NCBI RefSeq assembly: GCF_029689925.1
Contig: NZ_CP121445.1
Span: forward strand, 5,130,501-5,194,500
Reading direction: 5' to 3'
DNA from: Anaerocolumna sp. AGMB13025
Lineage (GTDB): Bacteria; Bacillota; Clostridia; Lachnospirales; Lachnospiraceae
Length of the DNA stretch: 64,000 bases
In this document: piece by piece, positions 8,287 through 17,478 of the stretch
Layout: every line of letters starts with the position of its first letter
Numbering within the stretch: position 1 is the first letter of the stretch
Position numbers and translations under genes: made by a program
The notes under the pieces: generated by a model
The model's database searches: none
Told to the model about the DNA's origin: nothing
What the model saw: only the letters and a program-made list of their open reading frames with translations

Positions 8287-9017
8287 TATTTAATCACCAT
8301 CCCATCTGTTATGGTTTTTCCCTTGTCCTCTGTTTTTAGTTCTCTCTTTTTAAGAGAGTTTTCCCATACACTTGCCAAAGTTGAAAGGGGAAAGCAAATG
8401 GCAAAAAATAAAAGACCGCTGACTAGATAAGCCGGTGCATAAGCCCCTCCAGTCGTAGCGCCCGTAACAAAGCTATAGGTCAGAGAAATCAAATCTGCTC
8501 CTCCTATAATATAAAGGCACGACGTATTCTTAACTAGATTGACTACTTGATTCACCATAGGCGGTAATATAATCTTTATGCTTTGCGGTAGTATTATATA
8601 ATACATCTTTTCAAAATATTGAAAGCCTTGTGAATCGGCCGCTTCAAATTGTCCTTTGGGAATCGCACCGATACCAGCCCGAACGACTTCAGCCATATAA
8701 GCCCCATGATAAATACCAAGCGCAAACATGCCGGTGACAATAATCCCCATGCTTTTACCCATAAATGCCAGCGCATAATAAAGAAAACATAGCTGAAGAA
8801 TCAAAGGAGTATTTTGGATTAACTCCACGTAAATACGGCTGATTACTTCCAGACCTTTCTTACCGCTGGTAGCCATCAACCCAAATAATATTCCCAGGAT
8901 CAGTGATAATAATAGGGCGAACAAGGCCGTTCTGCCAGTATTATATAAACCTAAGAGAAAGGTGTTACGGTAAGTCCATACCTTTTCCCATTGAGTTATT
9001 GAAAATAAACCATCCAC
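8286..9017 (-). CDS. Polar amino acid ABC transporter permease
   Basis: A 243-residue partner permease of the same family, with the EAA-like signature (FEAADSQGF, then YIILPQS). It is followed by the second permease with a shared base. The GGAGGAAAATG context precedes the ATG at 9017. A 261-bp gap separates it from the binding-protein gene; it carries no convincing gene but has GC-rich inverted repeats that could act as a processing or partial termination site. Confidence 0.92.
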   Translation of the reverse strand: MDGLFSITQWEKVWTYRNTFLLGLYNTGRTALFALLLSLILGILFGLMATSGKKGLEVISRIYVELIQNTPLILQLCFLYYALAFMGKSMGIIVTGMFALGIYHGAYMAEVVRAGIGAIPKGQFEAADSQGFQYFEKMYYIILPQSIKIILPPMVNQVVNLVKNTSCLYIIGGADLISLTYSFVTGATTGGAYAPAYLVSGLLFFAICFPLSTLASVWENSLKKRELKTEDKGKTITDGMVIK

Positions 9018-9047
9018 TCATTTTCCTCCTGTTATTTAGTATATAAA

Positions 9048-9247
9048 AGGCTGCTGCAGAATTCAAACAGTAAATTACCCAAGTAAGAAAACGGATTACA
9101 TTTTCAGAATTTTTGTGAAGAGTATGTGCAAAAGGCTGCCAGAATAAAATGCAGCACTTATTCGCGCGAACCTGGAACAAAATTTCTTAAAACATAATCC
9201 GTATTCCAAATGAAAGATTATTTACTTTTACAATTTTGCAGCCGTCC
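9048..9247. repeat. Intergenic segment with inverted terminal motifs
   Basis: The gap between binding-protein and permease genes starts with GGCTGCTGCA and ends with TTTTGCAGCC, an inverted pair about 200 bp apart; a further TGCAGCAC lies between them. The motif TTTTGCAGCCGTCC recurs at about 20545, and GCTGCTG hairpins recur at 25135 and 32130. It may be a small dispersed repeat. Confidence 0.35.
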
Positions 9248-9278
9248 CTTGTAGGTTATAAACCGAACAGCTTCCTAT

Positions 9279-10205
9279 TTATTCCAATCCGTTGTCAGCA
9301 ATTAAGCCTTTCACTGTTCCGTCTGCCAGCCAGTCTTGAACCAATTGTTCAATCACGGCCGTTAACCCCGAACCTTTTTTCGTAGCTACTCCGTAATTCT
9401 GGGGAGCAAACTTATCGGCTATGTAAGACCTGCTATCACTGTTATAAGCTGCAAGAATGGATTTATCCACACAGAAGGCATCAATTTCTCCGGCACTTAA
9501 TGCTGTGGAAATCGTCGGATAGTCATCATATTGATGGAACTTAACTCCCTCCGTCCAGGTTGCCGGATCGAAAGAATCTTCCTTGAAGTTATCTCCACTT
9601 ATGATTCCACCCTCAATCATGGCTTTTATTAAAGCTTTGGCTGAGGTTGAACCGGAGGAAACACCTACTGTCTTATCTGCTAAATCGTTCAAAGACTTAA
9701 TACCGGATGCATTTTCTACTAATACAGTAACATAATCCGTAAAATAAGGTGTTGAGAAATCCCAGCTTTCCTTTCTTTCATCCGTGATTGTAAATGTAGC
9801 CAAAACACAGTCAATATCACCGGAGTCCAGTAATTCCGTACGAGTTGCAGCTGTAACGGCAGTATATTCAACCTCTACGCCAAGATGTTCTGCAATTTTC
9901 TTTGCCAAAGAAATTTCAAGACCGCTATACTCCTGTGTCAACGGGTCCTGATAACCAAAACCGATAACTGCATTCTTAACTCCGACTCTTAAAACACCCC
10001 GGTCAATAATAGCCTGAACATCTGCAGGATATTCTGATGATGCTGTATCTTCATTAACTGTATCACTCTCCGATGTTACTGACTCAGTTGTTGCATCAGC
10101 AGTGGATGTTTTTGTACTGCTTTCATTCCCTTTGCAGGCCACTAGCAGGGATGTTAATAAAAGTACACTAAGTATAAGGCTTACATATTTTTTTAAATTC
10201 TTCAT
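9279..10205 (-). CDS. Amino acid ABC transporter substrate-binding lipoprotein
   Basis: A 308-residue family 3 extracellular binding protein. It has a lipoprotein signal (LLTSLLVACKG, Cys near 24), then a Ser/Thr/Glu-rich linker to about residue 60, then the domain with the hallmark YSGLEISLAKKIAEHLG and a CVLATFTITDERKESWDFS segment that contacts ligand. It is anchored outside the membrane and feeds the two permeases. It lies between the ATPase gene (76 bp upstream) and the first permease gene. The ligand is probably glutamate, aspartate or a similar polar amino acid. Confidence 0.93.
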   Translation of the reverse strand: MKNLKKYVSLILSVLLLTSLLVACKGNESSTKTSTADATTESVTSESDTVNEDTASSEYPADVQAIIDRGVLRVGVKNAVIGFGYQDPLTQEYSGLEISLAKKIAEHLGVEVEYTAVTAATRTELLDSGDIDCVLATFTITDERKESWDFSTPYFTDYVTVLVENASGIKSLNDLADKTVGVSSGSTSAKALIKAMIEGGIISGDNFKEDSFDPATWTEGVKFHQYDDYPTISTALSAGEIDAFCVDKSILAAYNSDSRSYIADKFAPQNYGVATKKGSGLTAVIEQLVQDWLADGTVKGLIADNGLE

Positions 10206-10281
10206 AAAGTCTCCTCCTTAATTCTATTACAGGGTTGATGTGTTCTATAGAACTTAATCCGTTATTTAGCCGGAGCTTTTC

Positions 10282-11004
10282 TTAACGAATTATCTTGCCA
10301 AGAAATTGCTTAACACGGTCATTTTCCGGATTTGTAAAAAAATGTTCGGGTACGCCCTCTTCAATGATCTGTCCATCTGCCATAAAGACAATCCGGTCTG
10401 CTACCTGACGGGCAAATCCCATCTCATGAGTGACCACCACCATCGTTATATTCTCTTTCGCTAATTTTATCATGACATCCAATACTTCCTGAATTGTCTC
10501 AGGGTCAAGTGCCGATGTCGGTTCATCAAACAAAATAATCTTAGTCTGTGCACACAAAGCCCGGGCTATAGCAATACGCTGCTGTTGTCCGCCGGAAAGG
10601 GTCGACGGATAAACAAACGCCTTATCCCTGAGTCCGACAATATCAAGATAATGATAGGCCATTTCCTCAGCTTCTTTTTTACTCTTGTGGTATAGTTTCA
10701 AAGGAGCCAATGTCAGATTCTTTAGTACGGTCATATGAGGATATAAGTTAAACTGCTGAAAAACCATAGAGGTAGATTCTCTGACCACTTTCGTCTTGTT
10801 CCTCGAGGTTAACTTTTCTCCGTTAATATATACATGACCACTGGTCGGTTCTTCCAGAAAATTCAAACAACGAACTGCGGTAGATTTACCGGAACCGGAG
10901 GGTCCGATTATAACCAGCTTTTCACCTTCTGCAACTTCTAAGCTGACATCTTTTAGCACATGAAGATCCCCAAAGAACTTATTCACATTCTCCATTTTTA
11001 TCAT
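10282..11004 (-). CDS. Polar amino acid ABC transporter ATP-binding protein
   Basis: A 240-residue GlnQ/HisP-type ATPase with Walker A GPSGSGKST, Q-loop VFQQFNLYPHMT, signature LSGGQQQRIAIARAL, Walker B ILFDEPTSALDPE and H-loop VTHEMGFAR. The start was set at the ATG at 11004 since GAGAGGTGA lies 5 bases before it; a longer frame to 11025 would contain that site. It is the first gene of the transporter operon and has its own strong promoter and a hairpin leader. Confidence 0.94.
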   Translation of the reverse strand: MIKMENVNKFFGDLHVLKDVSLEVAEGEKLVIIGPSGSGKSTAVRCLNFLEEPTSGHVYINGEKLTSRNKTKVVRESTSMVFQQFNLYPHMTVLKNLTLAPLKLYHKSKKEAEEMAYHYLDIVGLRDKAFVYPSTLSGGQQQRIAIARALCAQTKIILFDEPTSALDPETIQEVLDVMIKLAKENITMVVVTHEMGFARQVADRIVFMADGQIIEEGVPEHFFTNPENDRVKQFLGKIIR

Positions 11005-11048
11005 AAATGTCACCTCTCTCTGCAAACCCTGCTTTATTGATTAAGAAA

Positions 11049-11123
11049 AAAAGATGTCTGAACTGTAAAATTCAGACATCTTTATCCTGTTATGATTATA
11101 TTAAATTATTCAAGTATTGTCAA
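11049..11123 (-). promoter_or_regulatory. Consensus promoter with a terminator hairpin at the transcript start
   Basis: On the minus strand TTGACA (11118-11123) and TATAAT (11095-11100) are spaced exactly 17 bp. The transcript would start near 11088 and run at once into a perfect 13-bp stem (AAAGATGTCTGAA with its complement) followed by T's, at 11050-11083. This is terminator-like and lies about 45 nt before the glnQ-type start codon. A 12-codon ORF (starts ATGTCTGAA) spans the hairpin. Confidence 0.65.
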
Positions 11124-11221
11124 GCAATAATTTGATTAATTAGTCTATTAACGTGTTCCCGCAACATTCGACTAAATAATTAAACTCAGAAATCCTATCA
11201 ATTTTCCCATAACCATTTTTC

Positions 11222-11280
11222 TATCCATATAAATAACCCCGCTCATACCGTTTTTTATCTATATAAATAACTCCGCTCAT
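11222..11280. repeat. Imperfect 25-bp direct repeat
   Basis: Two copies of a unit containing ATATAAATAAC and CCGCTCAT lie at about 11222-11246 and 11256-11280, differing at two positions. They sit between the esterase stop and the transporter promoter. Role unknown; possibly a regulator site or replication slippage. Confidence 0.6.
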
Positions 11281-11291
11281 TAATGGATCGA

Positions 11292-12251
11292 TTATAATAA
11301 TATACCACTTTCCCTTAAATACCTTAACTTTTTCTCAAACTGAACGTGATTAGCTCCGTCATGACCGTTAAATGGATATACTTCTATCTGCTTTGGCGCG
11401 GTAATCCGATTATAAGATGCAAAATAACAGACAGCAGGACAAACATCATCTTTAAGGGCAACCGAAGCAAAAATCTTACAGGTAATTTTATCTGCCATAT
11501 TCATGGTATCAAAATAACTTAAGGTCTCATAAGCCTTATTTAAATGCTCCGGGTATCTGGTGAGATAATCCTTTACACCGGTGAAGGCTCCGTGGCAGCC
11601 CTCCACTCTTCTTTCAATATTGCTGTTGCTGGGTACATCTACCATGGCAATTTTATGACGGTGATCCAAACAGCTGACTGCCATGCCAAGAGCTCCCCCT
11701 TGACTTCCACCGTTAATTATAATTCTATCCTTATCTACTTCCGGACATACCTCTGCGAAATCTATCGCTTTCAGGCTATCCATATAAACATGCCTGTAGT
11801 AATATTCGTATTTATCTAAAATCCCTTTATTGGTTACATTATCTGTTATGCCAGAAGAATAAGTAGCTTTATTACCAGTTACTCCTCCCTGGCCTCTGCA
11901 ATCGATGGTTATCACGGCTAATCCCATCATGGCCCATGCCATGAAATCAGCAGGAACTCCACGGCTTCCGGTATATCCATGATAATTAATGAGACAGGGA
12001 TATTTCTCTTTCTTTAAGAAAACAGGAATGATATACCACCCATAAATTCTGGTATCATCAAAGCCGTTATAAGAGATGGAATAAACTTTTACCTGGTCAC
12101 AAGGATAATCATATTCCATAAACTCAGGTCTTAAATCCACACTTTTTGCTATCTGAATGGTTTCCTCCCAAAAATCCTCAAAATCCATTCTTTTCGTCAT
12201 GGGCGGTAAATATTCTGATAATTCTTTTATTTTGTTCTCTAAAAAATTCAT
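11292..12251 (-). CDS. CE7-family acetyl xylan esterase/cephalosporin-C deacetylase
   Basis: A 319-residue alpha/beta-hydrolase. It shows the CE7 features: RGQGG near the oxyanion site, the nucleophile elbow GGSQGGALG and a late HDGAN that supplies the catalytic His, with an Asp in LKDDVCPA. It probably removes acetyl groups from xylo-oligosaccharides or other small acetylated sugars in the cytoplasm, since no signal peptide is seen. The start was set at 12251 (AAAGG upstream); an open frame to 12359 gives an N-terminal extension not seen in relatives. Family length of about 320 fits the shorter form. Confidence 0.9.
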   Translation of the reverse strand: MNFLENKIKELSEYLPPMTKRMDFEDFWEETIQIAKSVDLRPEFMEYDYPCDQVKVYSISYNGFDDTRIYGWYIIPVFLKKEKYPCLINYHGYTGSRGVPADFMAWAMMGLAVITIDCRGQGGVTGNKATYSSGITDNVTNKGILDKYEYYYRHVYMDSLKAIDFAEVCPEVDKDRIIINGGSQGGALGMAVSCLDHRHKIAMVDVPSNSNIERRVEGCHGAFTGVKDYLTRYPEHLNKAYETLSYFDTMNMADKITCKIFASVALKDDVCPAVCYFASYNRITAPKQIEVYPFNGHDGANHVQFEKKLRYLRESGILL

Positions 12252-12449
12252 AGCGCTGCCTTTCTTTTTTGTAAAATTCATGGATCTTTTACTTATTCCC
12301 TTATACAATGGGTAAGTTTTTGTCCGGTTATAGTTTTTATCTGAATAATAAGAATTCAATCATTTATTATCTTATCATCCTAGTGACAGTATAACAGAAT
12401 TTTCCATTCCAAACAATGCTTTATAACCTAAAATCGCCTAAATTACTAT

Positions 12450-12499
12450 AAAAAGCTCCTAACCTTTTGCACTCTACATACAGAAGATAGGAGCTTTTA
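12450..12499 (-). terminator. Intrinsic terminator
   Basis: The stem AAAAGCTCCTA / TAGGAGCTTTT with a T-tract on the minus strand. It follows the lipoprotein gene ending at 12574. Confidence 0.8.
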
Positions 12500-12573
12500 T
12501 TACTTGAATTGCATGATGCCGGAGCAAATGGTATCCATTAAGAATTCAATAGGACCATTCCTTTTGCCTGATA

Positions 12574-13269
12574 TTAGAAATCTTCCTTTAAAATATAAAT
12601 TCCATACGTCTTTAGGGTATCCTTTTCATAATTAACAGATAGATAGATGTCTCCATATTTAAAATGGGCATCTCCGTTATTATCCTTTACCGGGTCACCA
12701 AATACTTCTTTAAATGCGCTTATCGTATCCCCAGCCTTAACCCCCTTTAAATCGATATCTCCAGCCAAAAAAAAGATTTGATTCACTTTAGCTCCCTCAT
12801 CAAACCAGACACGAATACCATAATTTATAAATTCCAGTCCGCCTTCGTCAATCTTTGATGGTTCCTCCCCTAATTCTTTGCTAATCTCTTCTTTCGTTAA
12901 TCCCAGTAGACCAATTAATTTATCCAGATTATTCTCTTCTCCGGTACTTACATTCGTTTCGCCTGTTTCTTCTCCTGCTGAGTTTTCTACCGTCGATGCA
13001 CTGTTAATAGTATTTCCGTTTTCCTCACTGGAATTTGCTGTATTTTCTACACTGTTATCCTGCTGTGCAGTGGCGCTCTCTGCCGTATCAAGGTCTGTGC
13101 TTTGTTCTATACCGCTTTTGGTATTATCCAATAAGGTAATAACCTGCTTTTTTGAACTGCAGCCTGTTAAAACTGCCATACTGACTGATAAACTTACGAA
13201 CAGAGCCGCCGTCAAGGTTTTATTATGCTTTTTTCTATAATTTTTATAATAATTTTCTTCAATTCTCAT
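12574..13269 (-). CDS. Predicted lipoprotein
   Basis: A 231-residue exported protein. A lipobox (VLTGCSS, Cys near 37) is followed by a long Ser/Thr/Glu/Asn linker (about 45-110) and a small C-terminal domain (115-231) that looks like a beta-rich periplasmic/outer-surface module; no family is recognised. Just after the lipid Cys it reads VITLLDNTKS, nearly the same as KITLLNTAKS in the next lipoprotein upstream, so the two genes may share an N-terminal origin. It is the last gene after a regulator, kinase and propeller lipoprotein, and may act in the signal-sensing branch of that system. AGGTGG precedes the ATG. Confidence 0.75.
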   Translation of the reverse strand: MRIEENYYKNYRKKHNKTLTAALFVSLSVSMAVLTGCSSKKQVITLLDNTKSGIEQSTDLDTAESATAQQDNSVENTANSSEENGNTINSASTVENSAGEETGETNVSTGEENNLDKLIGLLGLTKEEISKELGEEPSKIDEGGLEFINYGIRVWFDEGAKVNQIFFLAGDIDLKGVKAGDTISAFKEVFGDPVKDNNGDAHFKYGDIYLSVNYEKDTLKTYGIYILKEDF

Positions 13270-13361
13270 TTATTCCACCTGCTTCATCTAAAATTATTTC
13301 ATCCTTTGTACCGGCTGTTTTCCAAAACTATTTTAACCTTTGTACCAGTTATTCTGAGCAT

Positions 13362-13413
13362 TTGATCTTAGCAATTGCTCTTACCATTTGCTCTTACCAT
13401 TTGTTCTTAAAAT
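13362..13413. repeat. 13-bp tandem repeat
   Basis: Four consecutive 13-bp units related to TTGCTCTTACCAT lie between the two lipoprotein genes, right after the stop at 13414. Two adjacent units are identical. Confidence 0.7.
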
Positions 13414-14559
13414 TTATCTTAAAGATATAATATAAGAATTATCAATAAGTTTCATATCCTTTACTTCAGATATGCTGGCTAAGACCTTATTTCCTGCGGT
13501 ATTCCATTTTAAACCATTGTCAATTCCTATAAAATCCTGTGATACATATAAGCTTTCTTTATCCTCAAGTTTCATAATATAAAGCCCGTTTTCACTTTCC
13601 TTATCATCTAATTTTATATAGGCAAGTTTTGTCTGGTCTGGTGACCAGCTCATACCGAATACGGATTTTCCCACGGTTAATTGGGAAAGTTCATTACCGG
13701 AAAGATCCGTAATGATTAACGCTATTTTACCGTTATTTAACTTTTTCTCAAGAGCAAATTTATCTTTCTTTGGAGACAGTTCAAAATCATATATTTTTTC
13801 TTTGACAACGGTTTTTTCCCTGGTATTAACATCTACGGACATAAGGTTTCTGTCCGTAGAAATATAGTATATCTTATCTTCTGCCATAACTGCCGTATCG
13901 GTCTGCATCCGGTCTATCCCATCCATCACTTCTATATCCGCATTCACATGGATAAGACAGACTCCATCACCAGATGAAGGTACAATCACAAGGTCATTAT
14001 TAACCCATTTTGCATTACTGTATGAGAGATGGAGACCCTTTTGCGTATTTTCCTCCGATACAGTTACAATAACACTCCCGTTTTGATCTAGTATCTGTCC
14101 TTTCAGCTCCCCATCCTTATAAGTCTGCACCAGGATATGCTTTTTGTCCGGAGATACGATAGGCATATACAGGTAATCATTTTCCTTATATAAAAGTACC
14201 TTCTTACCCGTGCCCGTATTATAAGTAAATAAATTTCTTATATTTTCCATGGAATCAGCAACGCGTATGGGTTCTAAGTCCAGGTTTTCTCTTGTAATTA
14301 AAATATTATCACCTTCTAACCAGTCTTCTCCCTGCACTCCAACTATTTTGTCAATTTTTTCTATAATAAACTCGTTGGCTGGTTCTGTCGTTTCAGCGTC
14401 CTGGGATTTAGCAGTATTTAATAAAGTGATTTTTCTGCCCTCCTGAGTTATTATGACCCGTCCGTTTCCTTTTGCACTGCATCCGAATATGGTGACTGCC
14501 ATAACTGCCGTCAGGCAGCCTGTGTAAGCGATCCGTTTTAAGTTATGCAATTTCTTCAC
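13414..14559 (-). CDS. Lipoprotein with TolB-like beta-propeller
   Basis: A 381-residue surface lipoprotein (lipobox TIFGCSAK, Cys near 27). The body has repeated propeller blades with WD40/TolB-type strands, such as YMPIVSPDKKHILVQ, FELSPKKDKFAL and GMSWSPDQTKLAYI. Such proteins usually bind other proteins or envelope ligands. The start is uncertain: a GTG at 14559 lies very close to AAGGAAAGGA, while a TTG at 14550 has better spacing. It follows the kinase gene, with a 127-bp gap, and may regulate it. Confidence 0.8.
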   Translation of the reverse strand: MKKLHNLKRIAYTGCLTAVMAVTIFGCSAKGNGRVIITQEGRKITLLNTAKSQDAETTEPANEFIIEKIDKIVGVQGEDWLEGDNILITRENLDLEPIRVADSMENIRNLFTYNTGTGKKVLLYKENDYLYMPIVSPDKKHILVQTYKDGELKGQILDQNGSVIVTVSEENTQKGLHLSYSNAKWVNNDLVIVPSSGDGVCLIHVNADIEVMDGIDRMQTDTAVMAEDKIYYISTDRNLMSVDVNTREKTVVKEKIYDFELSPKKDKFALEKKLNNGKIALIITDLSGNELSQLTVGKSVFGMSWSPDQTKLAYIKLDDKESENGLYIMKLEDKESLYVSQDFIGIDNGLKWNTAGNKVLASISEVKDMKLIDNSYIISLR

Positions 14560-14685
14560 TCCTTTCCTTTAAAGTCAGTTCTGTCCGCCCTTGGCTCCAT
14601 TCACACTTTCGTTAGCGGATATACAGATACTACCATAAGAGTTTTTCATTCATAAAACGAATTGTTTCAAACTTGTAAACAATTG

Positions 14686-16128
14686 TTACAGCGGATACCT
14701 GATTTCAAATAAAGTTCCTTCCTCGGGATTCTCCAAAAGCTCTATCCGTCCGCCCTGTTTTTTCACGAGTTCCCACACTAGTGCCAGACCAAGACCAGTA
14801 CTTCCGGGGTAGGCTTTATTAACTGTATAAAAAGGAGTAAATATCTTATCTCTGGCTTCCTCCGGAATCCCAATGCCCGTATCCTTAATCTGTATACAGG
14901 CTTCTCCCATGTTTTCGTTTAAGCTTACCCAGATATGTCCCTCTTCCTTGTTGTATTTTATAGCATTATCTATAAGGTTTATAAATACCTGTGACATCCT
15001 TTCCTTATCCGCCAGTATAGTAATCTGATCAAGCTCCATATGTAATGTTATATTGTGCTGCTTTGCTTTACTCATAAGGCGGTCACAGATTTCTTTCATA
15101 ACTAAATCTAAAGCTATTTGTTCCGGGTGAAATTCAAAGTTATAGTTTTCAAGGGCGGATAATGTCAGGACCTGATCTATCATTGTGGTTAGCTTACTAA
15201 TTTCCGTATCAATATTTCCCTTTGCTTCCTCTAAAAGCTTCGGATCATCCTGGTACAGATTCATGAGATCGGCATAGGCTTTGATAACCGTTAATGGTGT
15301 TTTAAATTCATGGGTAACATTGCCTATAAATTGTTTTTGTTGAACTCCAAGAATCTCCAGTTTTTCTACCGCCATTTTTAAATTATCCTGCTCCGCCTTC
15401 ATCTCCTCTAGCTGGTTTTTAATTCTGTTTCCCATATAATAAATATTTCTGCTTAAATCCCCCAGCTCATCCCTGCGTTTTAAGGGTTTTATATCACTGT
15501 AATCTCCTTCTTCAATCCGTTGTGCAGTGTGCTTTAAATTTAAAATTCCTTTGGTAATGGGGTTAATATAAAAATAACCACACAAAAAGCAGCTTATGAA
15601 TATAAAAATACCTGCATACCAAAAAAGCTGTTCCAGTTTTTCATAAAACAACCTGTCCTTTTGTATGGAATAATTAAACTGTACTACACCGATTTGTTTT
15701 CCTGAATTGTGAAGAGGTGCCAGAAAAATCATGGTATCCCCTTCTAGGGTATAGGTATTAATATCCTTAAGTGCGTAGTGAAGCAGCTCTTTTATATCAG
15801 TTTTAGCTGCTAACGGGATGGAATCTGCTACTTCTTCTCCATTCATATCATATAATACAACCTGCATTTGGGTAAGCATTTCAAATCTTTTTACAAGCTC
15901 TGTTCCCCGTTCTTTGACAAATACCTCTGGGTCTTTTACCGATTCCATCAGATACATCTGTTTAATATAATTACCTGCAATAACGCCCTGTTCCGTCAAA
16001 TAAGTTTCATTCTGTCTGATCTGATTATTTTTAACACCACTAAGAATCAGGAAACTAAGGGCCATAACTGTCATTAATAAAAGAACCGCCAGAAACAGAC
16101 TGGATTTTAGTTTAAGACCTGGCTTCAT
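14686..16128 (-). CDS. Sensor histidine kinase with HAMP domain
   Basis: A roughly 480-residue membrane kinase: a TM segment near the N-terminus, an extracytoplasmic sensor of about 130 residues, a second TM near 170, HAMP, then H-box VTHEFKTPLTVIKAY, N-box FINLIDNAIKYN, G1 KDTGIGIP and G2 GLGLALVWELV. The start is set at 16128 because GGTGATG lies before that ATG; an open frame extends to 16161. It overlaps the regulator end by 17 bp. The pair resembles envelope-stress systems; the partner lipoproteins downstream may modulate it. Confidence 0.92.
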   Translation of the reverse strand: MKPGLKLKSSLFLAVLLLMTVMALSFLILSGVKNNQIRQNETYLTEQGVIAGNYIKQMYLMESVKDPEVFVKERGTELVKRFEMLTQMQVVLYDMNGEEVADSIPLAAKTDIKELLHYALKDINTYTLEGDTMIFLAPLHNSGKQIGVVQFNYSIQKDRLFYEKLEQLFWYAGIFIFISCFLCGYFYINPITKGILNLKHTAQRIEEGDYSDIKPLKRRDELGDLSRNIYYMGNRIKNQLEEMKAEQDNLKMAVEKLEILGVQQKQFIGNVTHEFKTPLTVIKAYADLMNLYQDDPKLLEEAKGNIDTEISKLTTMIDQVLTLSALENYNFEFHPEQIALDLVMKEICDRLMSKAKQHNITLHMELDQITILADKERMSQVFINLIDNAIKYNKEEGHIWVSLNENMGEACIQIKDTGIGIPEEARDKIFTPFYTVNKAYPGSTGLGLALVWELVKKQGGRIELLENPEEGTLFEIRYPL

Positions 16129-16813
16129 AAACATCACCGATGGATTTGTATCCCACACCATATACCGTCTGTATCAGATCCTGGTATTGCATACCTAATT
16201 TGCTTCTTAATCTTTGTACATGAATATCTACGGTTCTAGTTCCGCCTATGTACTCCATCCCCCATACCAAATCAAGCAGCTGCTCCCGTTCATATACCCG
16301 CTCTGGGTTTGAAAGCAGCAGATATAGTAAATCAAATTCTTTCGGGGTCAGTTCCAGCTGTTCACCCTTTAGAAGTACTTTCCTCTGGGACTGTATTACC
16401 TCAAGTTCTTTTATCTTTATTTTTGTAACCTGTTGTTTTTCACTGTTTTTCTGTAGTCTGCGAAACAGGGCTTTTACCCTTGCTATTAGTTCCCTCATAT
16501 CAAAAGGTTTTGTAATGTAATCATCCGCACCAAATTCAAATCCTACTACCTTATCCACAATGTCATTTTTCGCCGTAAGCAGTAAAATTCCCAGGTCTTT
16601 TCGGTCACTCAGCCTTTTACACACCTCAATTCCGCTCATTTTGGGCATCATAATATCAAGTATCAGCACTCCTGTACCAAAGTCTGATGCTTTAGTAAGT
16701 GCTTCTTCTCCATCACCGGCAGTTTCGACCACATACCCTTCCCGCTTGAACGCATAGGATATTGCTTCTAAAATACCTTTTTCGTCATCCACAATTAAAA
16801 TTTTTTCCTCCAT
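16112..16813 (-). CDS. OmpR/PhoB-family response regulator
   Basis: A 233-residue regulator with a receiver domain (DDEK acidic pair, phospho-acceptor Asp in LILDIMMPKMSG, LTAKND, KPFDMREL) and a winged-helix C-terminus (IGGTRTVDIHVQRLRSKLG, then VYGVGYK). It begins a four-gene operon with its kinase and two lipoproteins. AGGAGG lies before the ATG. Confidence 0.94.
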   Translation of the reverse strand: MEEKILIVDDEKGILEAISYAFKREGYVVETAGDGEEALTKASDFGTGVLILDIMMPKMSGIEVCKRLSDRKDLGILLLTAKNDIVDKVVGFEFGADDYITKPFDMRELIARVKALFRRLQKNSEKQQVTKIKIKELEVIQSQRKVLLKGEQLELTPKEFDLLYLLLSNPERVYEREQLLDLVWGMEYIGGTRTVDIHVQRLRSKLGMQYQDLIQTVYGVGYKSIGDVYEARS

Positions 16814-17217
16814 TATGTAAAACCTCCTAAAAATATGTGAAAGTTCCGTTTTTGTTGTATGTTTGCCTCACTAATTAAAGTAATTTGCATTACTTGTATC
16901 AATTAAATTAAATATTTACCAAATAGGTAAGCTTGCCATCTATTCGATAAGATATTTAAGGTTTAAGATAAACTTATACGAATATTCTTCTGGATATTAG
17001 TCTTATGGAAGGATTTTGTCAATATTATTTCGCTTTCCACATTTACTAAATGATACTTATAGTTAGAATTCATTTCTATTTGCCCAAGTATTTGTACATA
17101 GTAATGCATATCTTAGAAATCTGTCAAGCAATAAACAGCTTTTCCATAATATTTTTCCTAAATTCATCCAAATTATAAAAATATTCACAGAATGTTCACG
17201 ATTCAGCCACGCTGTGA

Positions 17218-17385
17218 ACATATATGTCTAATATAATAATAACATAGTAATTAAGAAATACCTAATTAAGTTATTTTAACATTTATTTATGTAATACCCA
17301 AAAAAAGCTTATAAGAAAACTTTTTCATAAAATAAAGCCTGGTAGTTACCCTCCCCTCTACCGGGCTTCTCCTCTGTTTATCGGT
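17218..17385 (+). ncRNA. Candidate small RNA, copy 1
   Basis: A segment nearly repeated at 18123-18250. Both have the palindrome ACATATATGT, then TATAAT, an AT-rich stretch of 60-95 nt, TCATAAAA and a GC stem GCCTGGTAG / CTACCGGGC whose loop is TTACCCTCCCCT, followed by TTCTCCTCTGT. The start near 17244 is inferred from TATAAT at 17232-17237. The C-rich loop could pair with Shine-Dalgarno sequences as in Firmicute anti-SD small RNAs. The orientation is uncertain: the hairpin followed by T's is better as a terminator on the minus strand. Confidence 0.5.
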
Positions 17386-17412
17386 ATATTTTCTATACTT
17401 CTGCTATTAAAA

Positions 17413-17461
17413 GAAAAATCCTGATTCCTTCAAAGAATTTACTCTTGAAGAATCAGGATTT
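17413..17461 (-). terminator. Intrinsic terminator
   Basis: The stem AAATCCTGATTC with its complement is followed by T's on the minus strand. It ends the small membrane protein gene at 17479. Confidence 0.85.
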
Positions 17462-17478
17462 GTGAAACATCTAAGGTC

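Noticed and set aside
8965-9180. Small minus-strand gene between permease and binding-protein genes
   Set aside because: It overlaps the start of the permease gene, has no ribosome site and an unusual residue mix.
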